A model generated the notes under the pieces. The model did no database searches, had not been told where the DNA came from, and was given only the letters and a program-made list of their open reading frames with translations. Both the position numbers and the translations under genes were made by a program. This document shows, piece by piece, positions 51,047-59,468 of a stretch of DNA of 64,000 bases. Position 1 is the stretch's first letter. The number at the start of each line of letters is the position of its first letter. Origin of the DNA: GCA-2737725 sp965229355 (GTDB taxonomy: Bacteria > Pseudomonadota > Alphaproteobacteria > Rhodospirillales > Rhodospirillaceae); contig OZ245869.1 of the NCBI GenBank assembly GCA_965229355.1, positions 1,364,001 through 1,428,000 of the forward strand, given 5' to 3'.

Positions 51047-51895
51047 GTGACAACAGCCGCCCAAACCAAAGCTGCCTTACAGCGCATTGCCGACCAAGCC
51101 GATGAGCACATCGACTTGGCCGAAGCGGCCTTGCTGTTTGCATCGCTGGATTTGCCAACGTCTGATGTCTCTTTTTATCGCGATCATCTCACCGCCATTA
51201 ACGATGCCGTTGGCGATTACGCGGCCCAAAATGATTTCGGCGAAAGCCCCAGCCCAGAGCAAATGATTGAGGCCATCAACTATGTTGTGGTCGGCCACTT
51301 TCATTACGCTGGTGATGATGAAACCTACGATGATCTCGATAACGCGAACCTAATGCGCGTGATTGACCGGCGACGCGGATTACCAGTGGCCCTTGGCATT
51401 CTGTATTTAAGTGCGGCACGCGCCCAAGGGTGGGCGGCGGCGGGTTTAAATTTTCCTGGGCATTTTTTGATCCGCATGGAAAGCCACGATGGCGGCCGCA
51501 TGATTATCGATCCATTCCATGAGGGTCGGGTGATGGATGCACCGGCACTGCGCGACTTGTTGAAAATTGTGGTGGGCCCAGGTGTTGAGCTAGAGGCCAC
51601 GCATTATCGCACCGTCAGCAACCGCGATGTGTTGATCAGGCTTCAAAACAACGTGAAAACCAGACGCCTCGATAAAAGCCTGTTCAAAGAAGCTGCCGAT
51701 GCAGTGGAAGGCATGTTGTTGCTAGCGCCGCAAAGCTTGGCGTTATGGCGCGAAGCGGGTGTATTACATATGCGCACCGGCCATTTGAAACGTGCCATTG
51801 AATCATTCGAAAAATTTGTATCGCTTGCGCAAGACGGGCCTGACCGCGCCAAAATCGCCAAGGTTGTCAACGAACTGCGCGAACGCATCAACTAA
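51047..51895 (+). CDS. SirB1 family transglutaminase-like/TPR protein
   Basis: The 282-residue protein matches the SirB1-N family: YVVVGHFHYAGDDETYDDLDN near residue 85, RRGLPVALGILYL near 105, then GLNFPGHFLIRM and a FHEGRVMD segment. A TPR-like helical tail (residues about 205-280) follows. The transglutaminase-like cysteine is not obvious. The start is GTG 51047. The biochemical role is unknown. It precedes gshB by 36 bp. Confidence 0.88.
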   Translation: MTTAAQTKAALQRIADQADEHIDLAEAALLFASLDLPTSDVSFYRDHLTAINDAVGDYAAQNDFGESPSPEQMIEAINYVVVGHFHYAGDDETYDDLDNANLMRVIDRRRGLPVALGILYLSAARAQGWAAAGLNFPGHFLIRMESHDGGRMIIDPFHEGRVMDAPALRDLLKIVVGPGVELEATHYRTVSNRDVLIRLQNNVKTRRLDKSLFKEAADAVEGMLLLAPQSLALWREAGVLHMRTGHLKRAIESFEKFVSLAQDGPDRAKIAKVVNELRERIN

Positions 51896-51931
51896 CTCAC
51901 CCCTAATCAAAGCACCTTTAAGGATGTTCCC

Positions 51932-52873
51932 ATGAGCCTGACTGTTGCCATTCAAATGGACCCGATTGAGTCCATCAACATCAATGGCGATTCAACTTTT
52001 GTGCTCGCTCTGGAAGCGCTGAAACGCGGCCACACGTTGCTGCATTACCTGCCAAAACATCTGTCGTTCCGTGACGGCAAAGTTGTGGCGCGTGCGCGGC
52101 CCATGCAGCTGCGCCGCGAGCTGGGCAACCATCACACCATGGGCAGTTATGAGACGGTTGATCTGTCGACCGTGGATGTGGTGCTGATGCGCCAAGATCC
52201 ACCGTTTGATATGTCTTACATTACGGCCACGCATATCCTGGAACATATTCACCCCAAGACATTGGTAGTGAATGACCCCGTGAGCGTGCGTAACGCGCCG
52301 GAAAAATTATTTGTGACACATTTTCCGGGTGTGATGCCACCGACGCTGATTTCATCGGACCCAGACGAGATCAAACTTTTCCGGAACGAACATAAAGACA
52401 TCATCGTTAAACCGCTTTACGGCAACGGCGGCGCTGGTGTGTTCCACATTAAGCCAGATGACGAAAACTTAAATTCATTGCTGGAAATGTTCACGACAAC
52501 ATGGCGCGAGCCGGTGATTGTGCAGCGGTATGTGCCCGAAGTGCGTTTGGGCGATAAGCGCATTATTCTGGTGGATGGCAAAGCTGTGGGTGCGATCAAC
52601 CGCGTGCCTGCCGCAGGTGAAGCGCGCTCAAACATGCACGTGGGCGGACGACCAGAAAAATCGCTGCTCACCAAGCGCGAGCAGGAAATTTGCGAAACGA
52701 TTGGACCGGCCCTGAAAGAACGCGGCCTAATTTTTGTGGGCATTGACGTGATTGGTGAGTACCTGACGGAAATTAACGTCACCTCGCCCACCGGCATTCA
52801 GGAAATTAACCGCTTCGATGGCTCAGCATTAGAAGCTTTGGTGTGGGACGCTATCGAAGCCAGATTGAAATAA
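51932..52873 (+). CDS. gshB: Glutathione synthase GshB
   Basis: GshB ligates glycine to gamma-glutamylcysteine with ATP. The 313-residue ATP-grasp protein has VAIQMDPIESININGDSTF at the start, VNDPVSVRNAPEKLF near 109, IIVKPLYGNGGAGVF near 152 and EINVTSPTGIQEINRF near 282. All are diagnostic and the length is normal. AAGGA lies just before the ATG. Confidence 0.97.
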   Translation: MSLTVAIQMDPIESININGDSTFVLALEALKRGHTLLHYLPKHLSFRDGKVVARARPMQLRRELGNHHTMGSYETVDLSTVDVVLMRQDPPFDMSYITATHILEHIHPKTLVVNDPVSVRNAPEKLFVTHFPGVMPPTLISSDPDEIKLFRNEHKDIIVKPLYGNGGAGVFHIKPDDENLNSLLEMFTTTWREPVIVQRYVPEVRLGDKRIILVDGKAVGAINRVPAAGEARSNMHVGGRPEKSLLTKREQEICETIGPALKERGLIFVGIDVIGEYLTEINVTSPTGIQEINRFDGSALEALVWDAIEARLK

Positions 52874-52893
52874 GAGTAAGCTGATACAGGCAC

Positions 52894-53742
52894 ATGGATA
52901 CGATGAACCCCATCAATATTGATCAAGTGAAATTAGAACGCCAATTCAACCAAGCGGTCGACACGAGCATTAGTGTCGTCACCACCTATGGCTTAAAGGT
53001 CTTGGGGGCTGTGATTATTTTGATCATCGGCTGGTTGATCGCAGGGTTCGTCAGCCGCGCCATTATGCAGGCGTTCGGTCATTCGAAGCGTATTGATTAT
53101 ACCGTCATTTCGTTCACCGCATCGTTGGCCAAATATACGGTGTTGGTTTTTACGCTGATTGCCGTGTTGTCGAGCGTTGGTGTGCAAACCGCCAGCTTCG
53201 TCGCCGTGTTGGGTGCGATAGGCTTGGCTGTTGGCTTGGCGTTGCAAGGCACGCTCAGTCACTTGGCATCGGGCTTTATGCTAGTGATGTTCCGGCCCTT
53301 CAAAGTGGGCGACACCGTTGAAGCCGCGGGCGTGACGGGTTCGGTCCGCGCCATTACGATTTTCACAACAGAGCTTTCCACCGCTGACAATGTGCGCGTT
53401 GTGGTTCCCAATGGCGCAGTGTGGGGCGGGATTATCAAAAATTTCTCAGCCCATAACGAGCGCAGGGCTGATGTGGAAGTGGCTATTTCGCACAATAACG
53501 ATATTCAAAAAGCGCTGACCATCGCGCGCGATGTGGTGATGGCCGAAGAGCGTATTGTGCAGACCCCTGCGCCGTCCATTAGCGTCGCACGCCTGACAGA
53601 ATCCGCAGTCATCATTAGCGTACAGGCCTGGACACGGAATTCTGTTGTGGTGGACGTGCGCGCAACGTTAAATAGAGCGATTAAAGACGCCTTTACTGCC
53701 AACGATATTATGTTCCCAGGGCCGCCCATTCATTTACGTTAA
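52894..53742 (+). CDS. Small-conductance mechanosensitive channel, MscS family
   Basis: The 282-residue protein is a three-helix MscS channel. Transmembrane helices lie at about residues 32-55, 72-92 and 98-125; the third holds the Gly/Ala-rich pore pattern LGAIGLAVGLALQGTLSHL. The beta domain (FRPFKVGDTVEAAG, then VVVPNGAVWGGIIKNFS) and the C-terminal GPPIHLR follow. It protects the cell from hypo-osmotic shock. A 25-bp duplication covers the last codons and stop. Confidence 0.94.
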   Translation: MDTMNPINIDQVKLERQFNQAVDTSISVVTTYGLKVLGAVIILIIGWLIAGFVSRAIMQAFGHSKRIDYTVISFTASLAKYTVLVFTLIAVLSSVGVQTASFVAVLGAIGLAVGLALQGTLSHLASGFMLVMFRPFKVGDTVEAAGVTGSVRAITIFTTELSTADNVRVVVPNGAVWGGIIKNFSAHNERRADVEVAISHNNDIQKALTIARDVVMAEERIVQTPAPSISVARLTESAVIISVQAWTRNSVVVDVRATLNRAIKDAFTANDIMFPGPPIHLR

Positions 53743-53767
53743 AGGGCCGCCCCGTTCATTTCATAAG
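53718..53767. repeat. 25-bp tandem duplication over the mscS stop codon
   Basis: Copy A (53718-53742) ends exactly with the TAA of mscS. Copy B (53743-53767) follows at once. They share AGGGCCGCCC and TTCATTT with a 1-base shift between. Copy B reaches to within 5 bp of the comM start. Confidence 0.8.
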
Positions 53768-53772
53768 GCTTT

Positions 53773-55293
53773 ATGACCGCAGTCGTCCGCACCGTTGCGT
53801 TTACTGGAATTGAGGTGCTGCCGGTCGAAGTGCAGGTTGCCATTGGCACAGGCCTGCCAAGTTTCGCCATCGTGGGCTTACCTGACAAAGCCGTCGCGGA
53901 ATCGCGCGAGCGCGTGCGCGCGGCATTAACGGCTATCGGTTTAGGATTACCACCCAAACGCATCACCGTGAATTTGGCGCCCGCTGATGTGCAGAAAGAA
54001 GGCAGCCATTTTGATTTGCCTATTGCTCTAGGGCTTCTCGTCGCGATGGGCGTTGTACCGCTGGATGAAATGAGCGGCTATGTGGCCTTGGGTGAATTGG
54101 GCTTAGACGGCTCGATTGCATCTGTTGCAGGCGTGTTGCCCGCAGCTATTGCCGCCAATGGCGATGAACGCGGTTTGATTTGCCCAGCCGCACAAGGTGG
54201 TGAGGCCGCGTGGGCCGGTGGGTCTGGCGTGTTGGCACCGCGCACGTTGTTAGAACTGATCAATCACTTCAAAGGTGGTGGCGGTGTTTTAGCGGCACCA
54301 CAGCCTGCGCCGATTCCAGACCCACCGAGTGTTCCTGATTTGAAGGACATCAAAGGCCAGGAGACCGCCAAGCGCGCGTTGGAAATTGCAGCGGCTGGCG
54401 GCCACAACATTGCGATGATGGGCCCGCCTGGGGCTGGCAAATCGATGTTAGCGCAACGCTTGCCCGGCTTGTTGCCGCCGATGACAGCCGAAGAGTCATT
54501 ACAGGTGAGTATGATTCATTCCGTTGCCGGGCACTTGGCGGGCGGCAGCATTGTGCGCCATCGCCCGTTTCGCGACCCACATCATTCGGCGTCGATGGCC
54601 GCACTTGTGGGCGGCGGCTTACGCGCGAGGCCCGGTGAAATTTCGCTAGCCCACCGTGGCGTGTTGTTCTTGGACGAATTACCCGAGTTCAATCGCCAGG
54701 TGTTGGAGGCGCTGCGCCAGCCGATCGAAACCGGCAAAGTTGTTGTCGCGCGTGCGAACACACACGCCACCTACCCGGCACGGTTTCAGTTGGTCGCCGC
54801 CATGAACCCGTGTCGCTGCGGGTATTTGGGTGATCCGCAACTCGCATGCTCTAAAGCGCCAAAGTGCGCCGAAGATTATCAGGGTAAAATTTCTGGGCCC
54901 ATGTTTGACCGCATTGATTTGCAGATCGATGTGCCGCCCGTGGACCCGCTGGATATGTCGGCCCCACCACCAACGGATAGCAGCGCCACTGTTGCGGCGC
55001 GTGTGGCCAAAGCGCGCGCGATTCAAGTGGCGCGCTACAAAGATACCGGTGTGACCTGTAATGCTGAAGCTGACGGTGAACTGCTGGAGAAAGTGGCCGC
55101 ACCCGATGCCGATGGCCGCGCACTTTTAACGCAAGCCGCTGAGAAAATGCGCCTGTCTGCGCGCGGCTATCACCGCATTTTACGTGTGGCCCGCACGATT
55201 GCGGATTTGGATGGCAGCGAGACAGTGAAACGCCAGCACATTGCCGAAGCGTTGTCGTACCGTCGCGTGATGCCGGGGCGCGGGCTTAACTAA
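53773..55293 (+). CDS. comM: YifB/ComM family Mg-chelatase-like AAA+ ATPase
   Basis: The 506-residue protein matches ComM, a hexameric helicase that promotes branch migration during natural transformation. The N-terminal part has FAIVGLPDKAVAESRERVRAA-type sequence, the AAA+ core has MMGPPGAGKSMLAQRLPGL near residue 216 and LFLDELPEF near 298, with RPFRDPHHSAS between. A C-terminal Mg_chelatase_C domain follows. The last 93 bp, including the stop codon, recur in diverged form at 56460, so this end may be native or recombinant. Confidence 0.95.
   Translation: MTAVVRTVAFTGIEVLPVEVQVAIGTGLPSFAIVGLPDKAVAESRERVRAALTAIGLGLPPKRITVNLAPADVQKEGSHFDLPIALGLLVAMGVVPLDEMSGYVALGELGLDGSIASVAGVLPAAIAANGDERGLICPAAQGGEAAWAGGSGVLAPRTLLELINHFKGGGGVLAAPQPAPIPDPPSVPDLKDIKGQETAKRALEIAAAGGHNIAMMGPPGAGKSMLAQRLPGLLPPMTAEESLQVSMIHSVAGHLAGGSIVRHRPFRDPHHSASMAALVGGGLRARPGEISLAHRGVLFLDELPEFNRQVLEALRQPIETGKVVVARANTHATYPARFQLVAAMNPCRCGYLGDPQLACSKAPKCAEDYQGKISGPMFDRIDLQIDVPPVDPLDMSAPPPTDSSATVAARVAKARAIQVARYKDTGVTCNAEADGELLEKVAAPDADGRALLTQAAEKMRLSARGYHRILRVARTIADLDGSETVKRQHIAEALSYRRVMPGRGLN
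55201..55293 (+). repeat. comM 3'-end repeat, copy 1
   Basis: The last 93 bp of comM. It matches copy 2 at 80 of 93 positions by my count, and almost all differences are at third codon positions. Only one of about 30 codons changes the amino acid (Arg to His). Confidence 0.85.
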
Positions 55294-55331
55294 TTAAAAG
55301 TGGCTTTAAGTAGCAAATTCGCCAAATTTAT

Positions 55332-55404
55332 TTATTGCCTATGGTGCTTATATCGCACTACCCGCGAGGGTTTCCCCCAAGACACAGTGCAATCTAGGCA
55401 ATAA
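55332..55404. other. Foldable element with 10-bp inverted repeat upstream of the orphan gene
   Basis: TTATTGCCTA (55332-55341) is the exact reverse complement of TAGGCAATAA (55395-55404). Within the 53-bp interval GTGC pairs with GCAC around 55344-55358, and CCC-GCGA-GGG near 55361-55370 forms a stem with a GNRA tetraloop. The whole could be a 73-nt branched RNA or a DNA recombination site. No T-run follows. Confidence 0.5.
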
Positions 55405-55443
55405 GATCAGCCGTGGTAGGTTCACAGCGGCGTTTCTTATCCA

Positions 55444-56394
55444 ATGTTTGAAAGCAATCGGGACAGACACTCTGCATCTTTAGAGATGCTGATAATCTTA
55501 GGACTTGCGCTTGTTTTTACAGTGCCGATGTATTGGCTAGGAAATTTTGACGGCGTCGAAGCTAGTAAGACAAAAGCTTACGCCGCAAATTATCGCCAAC
55601 AAGCTAATGACAAGCGAGAGGAATGCCTCATCCTCAGCGAGCCAAAAGCTATCTTCGAGTGTGCGGCCGAAGCGGAAAAATCCAAACGTGAACGCGAGAA
55701 CGCCGAATACGATTTGCAAGCCCAGGAAGAAATGGCGCGCTGGGCACGCTGGCTGTGGTTTGTAGCGCTTCTGCAAACCATCATTTCGGGCGCTGGTATT
55801 CTCTACATTAAGAGAACACTCTCCATAAATCGTGAGGCCACTGATGCGGCTTTGCGGGCGGCTGTTGCAACTGAAGTTTCTATTAAAGAAACCAAAGTTA
55901 GTAATGAACAGCAGTTGCGCGCTTATGTGTCTGTCGAACCAAAGACAGGATTCCTAGACCTTCTTCCTCCCGCACTCCCCAAGATCACACTTAATATTGT
56001 AAATCATGGACAGACACCTGCGTACAAGCTGACGCAAACCTCCGCTATTGCTGTATTCCCTCATCCTTTGCCTGCAAATTATAACTTCCCAAGTTTGCCC
56101 GCAGTTTGGGATTCGCAAGCCACTATTTTCCCTAACGCAAAGGTTGATCACCACGAACTTAGAGTCGCCGCGCAAAGTCTTACACAGAACGAAATTGCTC
56201 AGATATTGGCTGGTTCCTCCCGAATTTATGTTTATGGGTACGTTGCTTACTTTGATATTTTTGGGAAACCACAAAGCACAAAGTTTTGTCGGTCTGCCGT
56301 CCTTAGCCCAAGTTTGGTGGGCATCCTTACCGGACAGTTTCAGAATGCTGATGTTCTTATGGAGCCATCCACCCAACACCAAGAATGCACATAG
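55444..56394 (+). CDS. Orphan membrane protein, unknown function
   Basis: I do not recognise this 316-residue protein. A transmembrane helix lies at about residues 13-34 and another at about 98-120, separated by a charged, probably coiled-coil stretch (about 40-95). After the second helix is a short helical segment, then a beta-rich domain starting near QLRAYVSVEPK with VNHGQTPAYKL. The base composition is clearly more A/T-rich than in the flanking genes, which suggests transfer. It lies between two copies of the comM 3' end. Proteins with this layout are common as accessory genes on islands, but no function is known to me. Confidence 0.75.
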   Translation: MFESNRDRHSASLEMLIILGLALVFTVPMYWLGNFDGVEASKTKAYAANYRQQANDKREECLILSEPKAIFECAAEAEKSKRERENAEYDLQAQEEMARWARWLWFVALLQTIISGAGILYIKRTLSINREATDAALRAAVATEVSIKETKVSNEQQLRAYVSVEPKTGFLDLLPPALPKITLNIVNHGQTPAYKLTQTSAIAVFPHPLPANYNFPSLPAVWDSQATIFPNAKVDHHELRVAAQSLTQNEIAQILAGSSRIYVYGYVAYFDIFGKPQSTKFCRSAVLSPSLVGILTGQFQNADVLMEPSTQHQECT

Positions 56395-56459
56395 CGCCAC
56401 CCATAGGTGTTTATTCACAGCGCAGCGCCGTTGGCTTGGTGCGTTTGCTACATAATGCC

Positions 56460-56552
56460 GCAGATTTGGATGGCAGTGAGACTGTAAAGCATCAGCACAT
56501 TGCCGAAGCCTTGTCCTACCGGCGCGTGATGCCCGGACGTGGGCTTAACTAA
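56460..56552 (+). pseudogene. Detached comM 3' end (repeat copy 2)
   Basis: These 93 bp encode the last 30 residues and stop of a ComM protein (ADLDGSETVKHQHIAEALSY then RRVMPGRGLN) without the rest of the gene. Compared with comM at 55201 the differences are almost all synonymous. That pattern points to a tail from a functional comM allele of another lineage rather than decay after a local duplication. Its last bases overlap the 3' end of glpM on the other strand. Confidence 0.85.
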
Positions 56553-56877
56553 AAAAGCGTGGGCTGAGAAAAATCGCGAACGCCACAATCACCCACACCG
56601 CTAACGCCGCCAACAATGCTGCGCGGTAGTCCATGTGATCGATGGCGAGATAACAGACGCCGAGGAAAGCCAAGTACGCCGGGATTGTTTTGGCGCCTGC
56701 AATGGCGGCGTCTTTAAAACCGTCGGCACTGCCTTTGGCACCCACAACAATCAGCGCGATGATGGCGAAGGTGGGAAACAGCGGCAGGATGCCCGGCAAG
56801 ACGTTACCGCGCTTGGACAGCCACACAATCAGTGCTGTGACGAGACCGCCGACCAAGCCCTTCCAGAGAATGTCCAT
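56545..56877 (-). CDS. GlpM family membrane protein
   Basis: The 110-residue protein matches GlpM: four likely transmembrane helices and the family segment LPGILPLFPTFAIIALIVVG near residue 27. GlpM was linked to alginate production in Pseudomonas but its function is unclear. Its 3' end overlaps the detached comM tail by 8 bp, and AGCCCACG recurs on both sides of its stop codon. Confidence 0.85.
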   Translation of the reverse strand: MDILWKGLVGGLVTALIVWLSKRGNVLPGILPLFPTFAIIALIVVGAKGSADGFKDAAIAGAKTIPAYLAFLGVCYLAIDHMDYRAALLAALAVWVIVAFAIFLSPRFFS

Positions 56878-56914
56878 GCTTCAAGAATGCGCATGGACAC
56901 TGTTTGGTTCAAGC

Positions 56915-58081
56915 TTAGACAGCTACCGTTTTGACGTTGTAATCAAACAAGCCCAAACGCAACTCACCTGATGTGCTGCCCTTCAGCGACATCGGATCGT
57001 CGGATTGGTAAATCTCGCCTTGTTTGCGCGAGTTCAACAATACGGCTGTTGTGCGATCTTTACGGGCGTTCTCATAACGCTCGACCGCTTCATCAATGGT
57101 GCCAGCAGCTTCAAAGGCGCGGCCCAGAATGGCCCCGTCTTCAAGGGCCATGGCAGCACCCATGCCGAGGAACGGCAACATGGGGTGAGCGGCATCGCCC
57201 AACAATGTCACGCGGCCTTTGGTCCAAACTTTGATCGGGTCACGATCAAACAACGCCCATTTGAACAAACGGCCCGGAGGCGCGCTTTTGATAATCTCGC
57301 GGACGTGTTCGTTGAAATCTCCGTAGACCGACAACATTTCATCGACCGTGGCTGGAATGCTCCAACCTTCTTCTTTCCACTCGGACGTACGAGCGATGCC
57401 GACGAAGTTTACAAGTTTGCGTTTGCGCACATAGTAGCGCGTGAAAATACGGCCCGGCCCCATAGAGGTGGACGATGGCGTTGGCACGATGTGTTCCATC
57501 ACCGGCTCAGCATCGACAATACCGCGGAAGGCGGCTTGGCCTGTGAAGCGCGGCGTTTCTGCACCGAACAGCGCGGTACGTACTGCCGAACGAATGCCAT
57601 CGCAACCGATCAGCAAGTCGCCCTGATAGCTTTTGCCATTGGTGAATGTGGCGGTAACTGTGTTGCCTTCTTGAGCAAAGCTTTGAAACGTGTGGGCTAA
57701 GTGAAACGCATTGGGGTCATTGGCGCGCACAGCATCGGCCAAAGCGGTGTGAATATCGGCCCGGTGGATTTGGTAATAGCCCGCGCCATACTTGGTTTTG
57801 AATTCGTTACCGCGTTGGGTGTGATAAAGCACTTCACCGGTTTTGTAGTGAACGCTGGCGCCAGCCTCGGGCACGTCGCCGTGCGTGGCCATGAAGTCAC
57901 CCAAGCCTACATATTCCAACGCGTGCGTTGCGTTCGGGCTGATCGTTAAACCAGCACCTACTTCGCCAAGTTGCGGGGCCGTTTCAAACACCGAAACCTT
58001 GTTGCCACTGCGTTGCAATGCCAGAGCGGCTGTTAAGCCCCCGATGCCTGCCCCAACAATCAAAACATGCGCGTTTTTCAT
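56915..58081 (-). CDS. FAD-dependent aromatic-ring monooxygenase
   Basis: This 388-residue protein is a class A flavoprotein monooxygenase, like salicylate or 3-hydroxybenzoate 6-hydroxylase. The FAD-binding VLIVGAGIGGLTAALALQ lies at about residues 5-22, the DG motif is in LIGCDGIRSAVR near 156 and the second FAD motif is LLGDAAHPMLPFLGMGAAMA near 286. I chose ATG 58081, which places the Rossmann motif at the N-terminus; ATGs at 58099 and 58108 are possible. The substrate is unknown and no pathway genes lie nearby. Confidence 0.9.
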   Translation of the reverse strand: MKNAHVLIVGAGIGGLTAALALQRSGNKVSVFETAPQLGEVGAGLTISPNATHALEYVGLGDFMATHGDVPEAGASVHYKTGEVLYHTQRGNEFKTKYGAGYYQIHRADIHTALADAVRANDPNAFHLAHTFQSFAQEGNTVTATFTNGKSYQGDLLIGCDGIRSAVRTALFGAETPRFTGQAAFRGIVDAEPVMEHIVPTPSSTSMGPGRIFTRYYVRKRKLVNFVGIARTSEWKEEGWSIPATVDEMLSVYGDFNEHVREIIKSAPPGRLFKWALFDRDPIKVWTKGRVTLLGDAAHPMLPFLGMGAAMALEDGAILGRAFEAAGTIDEAVERYENARKDRTTAVLLNSRKQGEIYQSDDPMSLKGSTSGELRLGLFDYNVKTVAV

Positions 58082-58429
58082 TAATTTAACCGATAACATC
58101 TTCAACAACTTAGAGGCACATTAGAAATCGCGTGTGACATGGGCAACGTGCCTTACAGGCAGAGTCCAATGCATGATCAGGCGAAAACCCTGGAAAACAG
58201 CCGATAGATATGGGTTTGTTGACTTATGTCTGGTTTTTTCGCCCACACTGAGGTCATGGGCAAAAGAGCATATGCCGCGCGACATCAGCGCAACTGTCGG
58301 AAAGGGTTTTTGCGTCTCTGTTGCGGCTGCCTCTGCTTCGCCACAGCATTCATATAGTTTTAGAAAAGCTCGCTTAAACAAGGCAGCAATACTTTTGAGA
58401 ACAAACTTTTGAAGAACGGCAGATTAACG
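58082..58429. other. 348-bp divergent intergenic region
   Basis: This stretch lies between the monooxygenase and exported-protein genes. Short frames of 86 and 92 codons exist on opposite strands but lack recognisable motifs or ribosome-binding sites, so I do not call them. A small TGCC-TTACA-GGCA hairpin lies near 58149. Promoters for both flanking genes are expected here but not identified. Confidence 0.4.
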
Positions 58430-59062
58430 ATGTTTATGCGGATAGTTCTAAGGGTGGCGGCGTGTGTGGGCAGTGTTTTGGTTCCGCATGGTGCGCTGAA
58501 TTCTGCCTTCGCGCAGATGCCATTGGCCCCGCCGCAAAAACCATTGTCGCTGGAGCGTCTATCGATGCCGTTATTTCCGGCAGGTTGGCAGGAAGTGGTG
58601 ACCGACCGTGGCAATATCGACATCATCGAATATGTGCCCAAGGGTGAAACTATTACCGCGTGGCACAATAAAATCACGCTTGAGGTCTATCACGAGATGA
58701 ACACTCTGCCTTTGGACGCCATGCAGCGGCGCGCCTTGGGCCAAAACCGCGATACTTGCGACGGCTCTGTCGAAGGGCGGTTTCAGTCGGGCTTAAATAA
58801 CGGTTATCCGTCGGCGTTTTGGATTTTGGGCTGCAAGAAGCACCGCGATACTGGCATGGGCGAGACGCGCTATACCAAAGCCATTCAAGGTGATCAGCGC
58901 ATGTACATTCTCACGCGGGCGTGGCGCACGCCTGCGTATGGCGATAAAGGCCCAGAGATTCCGCAGCGCGTATTGGAAGATGCGATCGCGTTTTTAACAA
59001 CCACCGTGGCCTGCACGGATGGCGACAAACAGCACCCGTGCCCGACAACTGCGGCGAAATAA
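58430..59062 (+). CDS. Exported hypothetical protein
   Basis: I do not recognise this protein of about 210 residues. The N-terminus is a signal peptide, with a hydrophobic stretch from about residue 5 to 22 and a likely cleavage after SAFA or AFAQ near residue 28. The mature part has four cysteines (in DTCDG, GCKKH, ACTDG and HPCPT), which could form two disulfides in the periplasm. ATG 58430 or 58436 may start it. The TAA lies inside a perfect 18-bp palindrome shared with the end of the convergent hinT. Confidence 0.7.
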   Translation: MFMRIVLRVAACVGSVLVPHGALNSAFAQMPLAPPQKPLSLERLSMPLFPAGWQEVVTDRGNIDIIEYVPKGETITAWHNKITLEVYHEMNTLPLDAMQRRALGQNRDTCDGSVEGRFQSGLNNGYPSAFWILGCKKHRDTGMGETRYTKAIQGDQRMYILTRAWRTPAYGDKGPEIPQRVLEDAIAFLTTTVACTDGDKQHPCPTTAAK

Positions 59063-59072
59063 GCTTATTTCG
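59055..59072. terminator. Perfect 18-bp palindrome between convergent genes
   Basis: CGAAATAAGCTTATTTCG is fully self-complementary and covers the stop codon of the exported protein. It lies just before hinT, in the convergent junction, and might serve as a weak bidirectional terminator; no T-run follows. Confidence 0.45.
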
Positions 59073-59081
59073 TTCGAGCGA

Positions 59082-59450
59082 TTACTTCTTCAAAACCATG
59101 GCGCCGAGCGGCGCGCCACCGACGATATGAATGTGATAGTGCGGCACTTCTTGGCCGCCATTCAGGCCGGTGTTGGCAATCACGCGGTAGCCGGCTTCTT
59201 TCACGCCCTTCAATTCAGCCACTTTATGAATGGCGCGATTGAACGCAACGATCTCGACGTCTGATGCTTTTTCGCTGAAATCCGACACTGAAACGTACTT
59301 GCCCTTCGGGATCACAAGTGTGTGAACGGGGGCGGCTGGGTTGATGTCTTCAAAGGCCAGCGTGTGCGCGTCTTCGTAAACTTTTTTGCACGGAATTTCG
59401 CCGCGTAAGATTCGCGCGAAGATGTTGCTGTCGTCGTAGGTCATCACCAA
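59082..59450 (-). CDS. hinT: HIT-family purine nucleoside phosphoramidase
   Basis: The 122-residue protein has the histidine triad EVPHYHIHIVGGAPLG near residues 103-118 and the N-terminal FARILRGEIPCKKVYED segment of HinT. It hydrolyses AMP-lysine-type phosphoramidates. It follows hisE by 18 bp, a common arrangement at the end of alphaproteobacterial his clusters. Confidence 0.94.
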   Translation of the reverse strand: MVMTYDDSNIFARILRGEIPCKKVYEDAHTLAFEDINPAAPVHTLVIPKGKYVSVSDFSEKASDVEIVAFNRAIHKVAELKGVKEAGYRVIANTGLNGGQEVPHYHIHIVGGAPLGAMVLKK

Positions 59451-59468
59451 CCTCGTGCTAAAGCGATT

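Noticed and set aside
55332..55404. Retron-like msr/msd RNA
   Set aside because: The folded element has terminal inverted repeats, but the next gene is not a reverse transcriptase and lacks any RT motif.
57005..57700. Plus-strand 231-codon frame
   Set aside because: It is antisense to the FAD monooxygenase, which has clear motifs on the other strand; the frame shows none.
58121..58412. Two short genes (86 and 92 codons) in the divergent gap
   Set aside because: They overlap on opposite strands, have no recognisable motifs and lack ribosome-binding sites.
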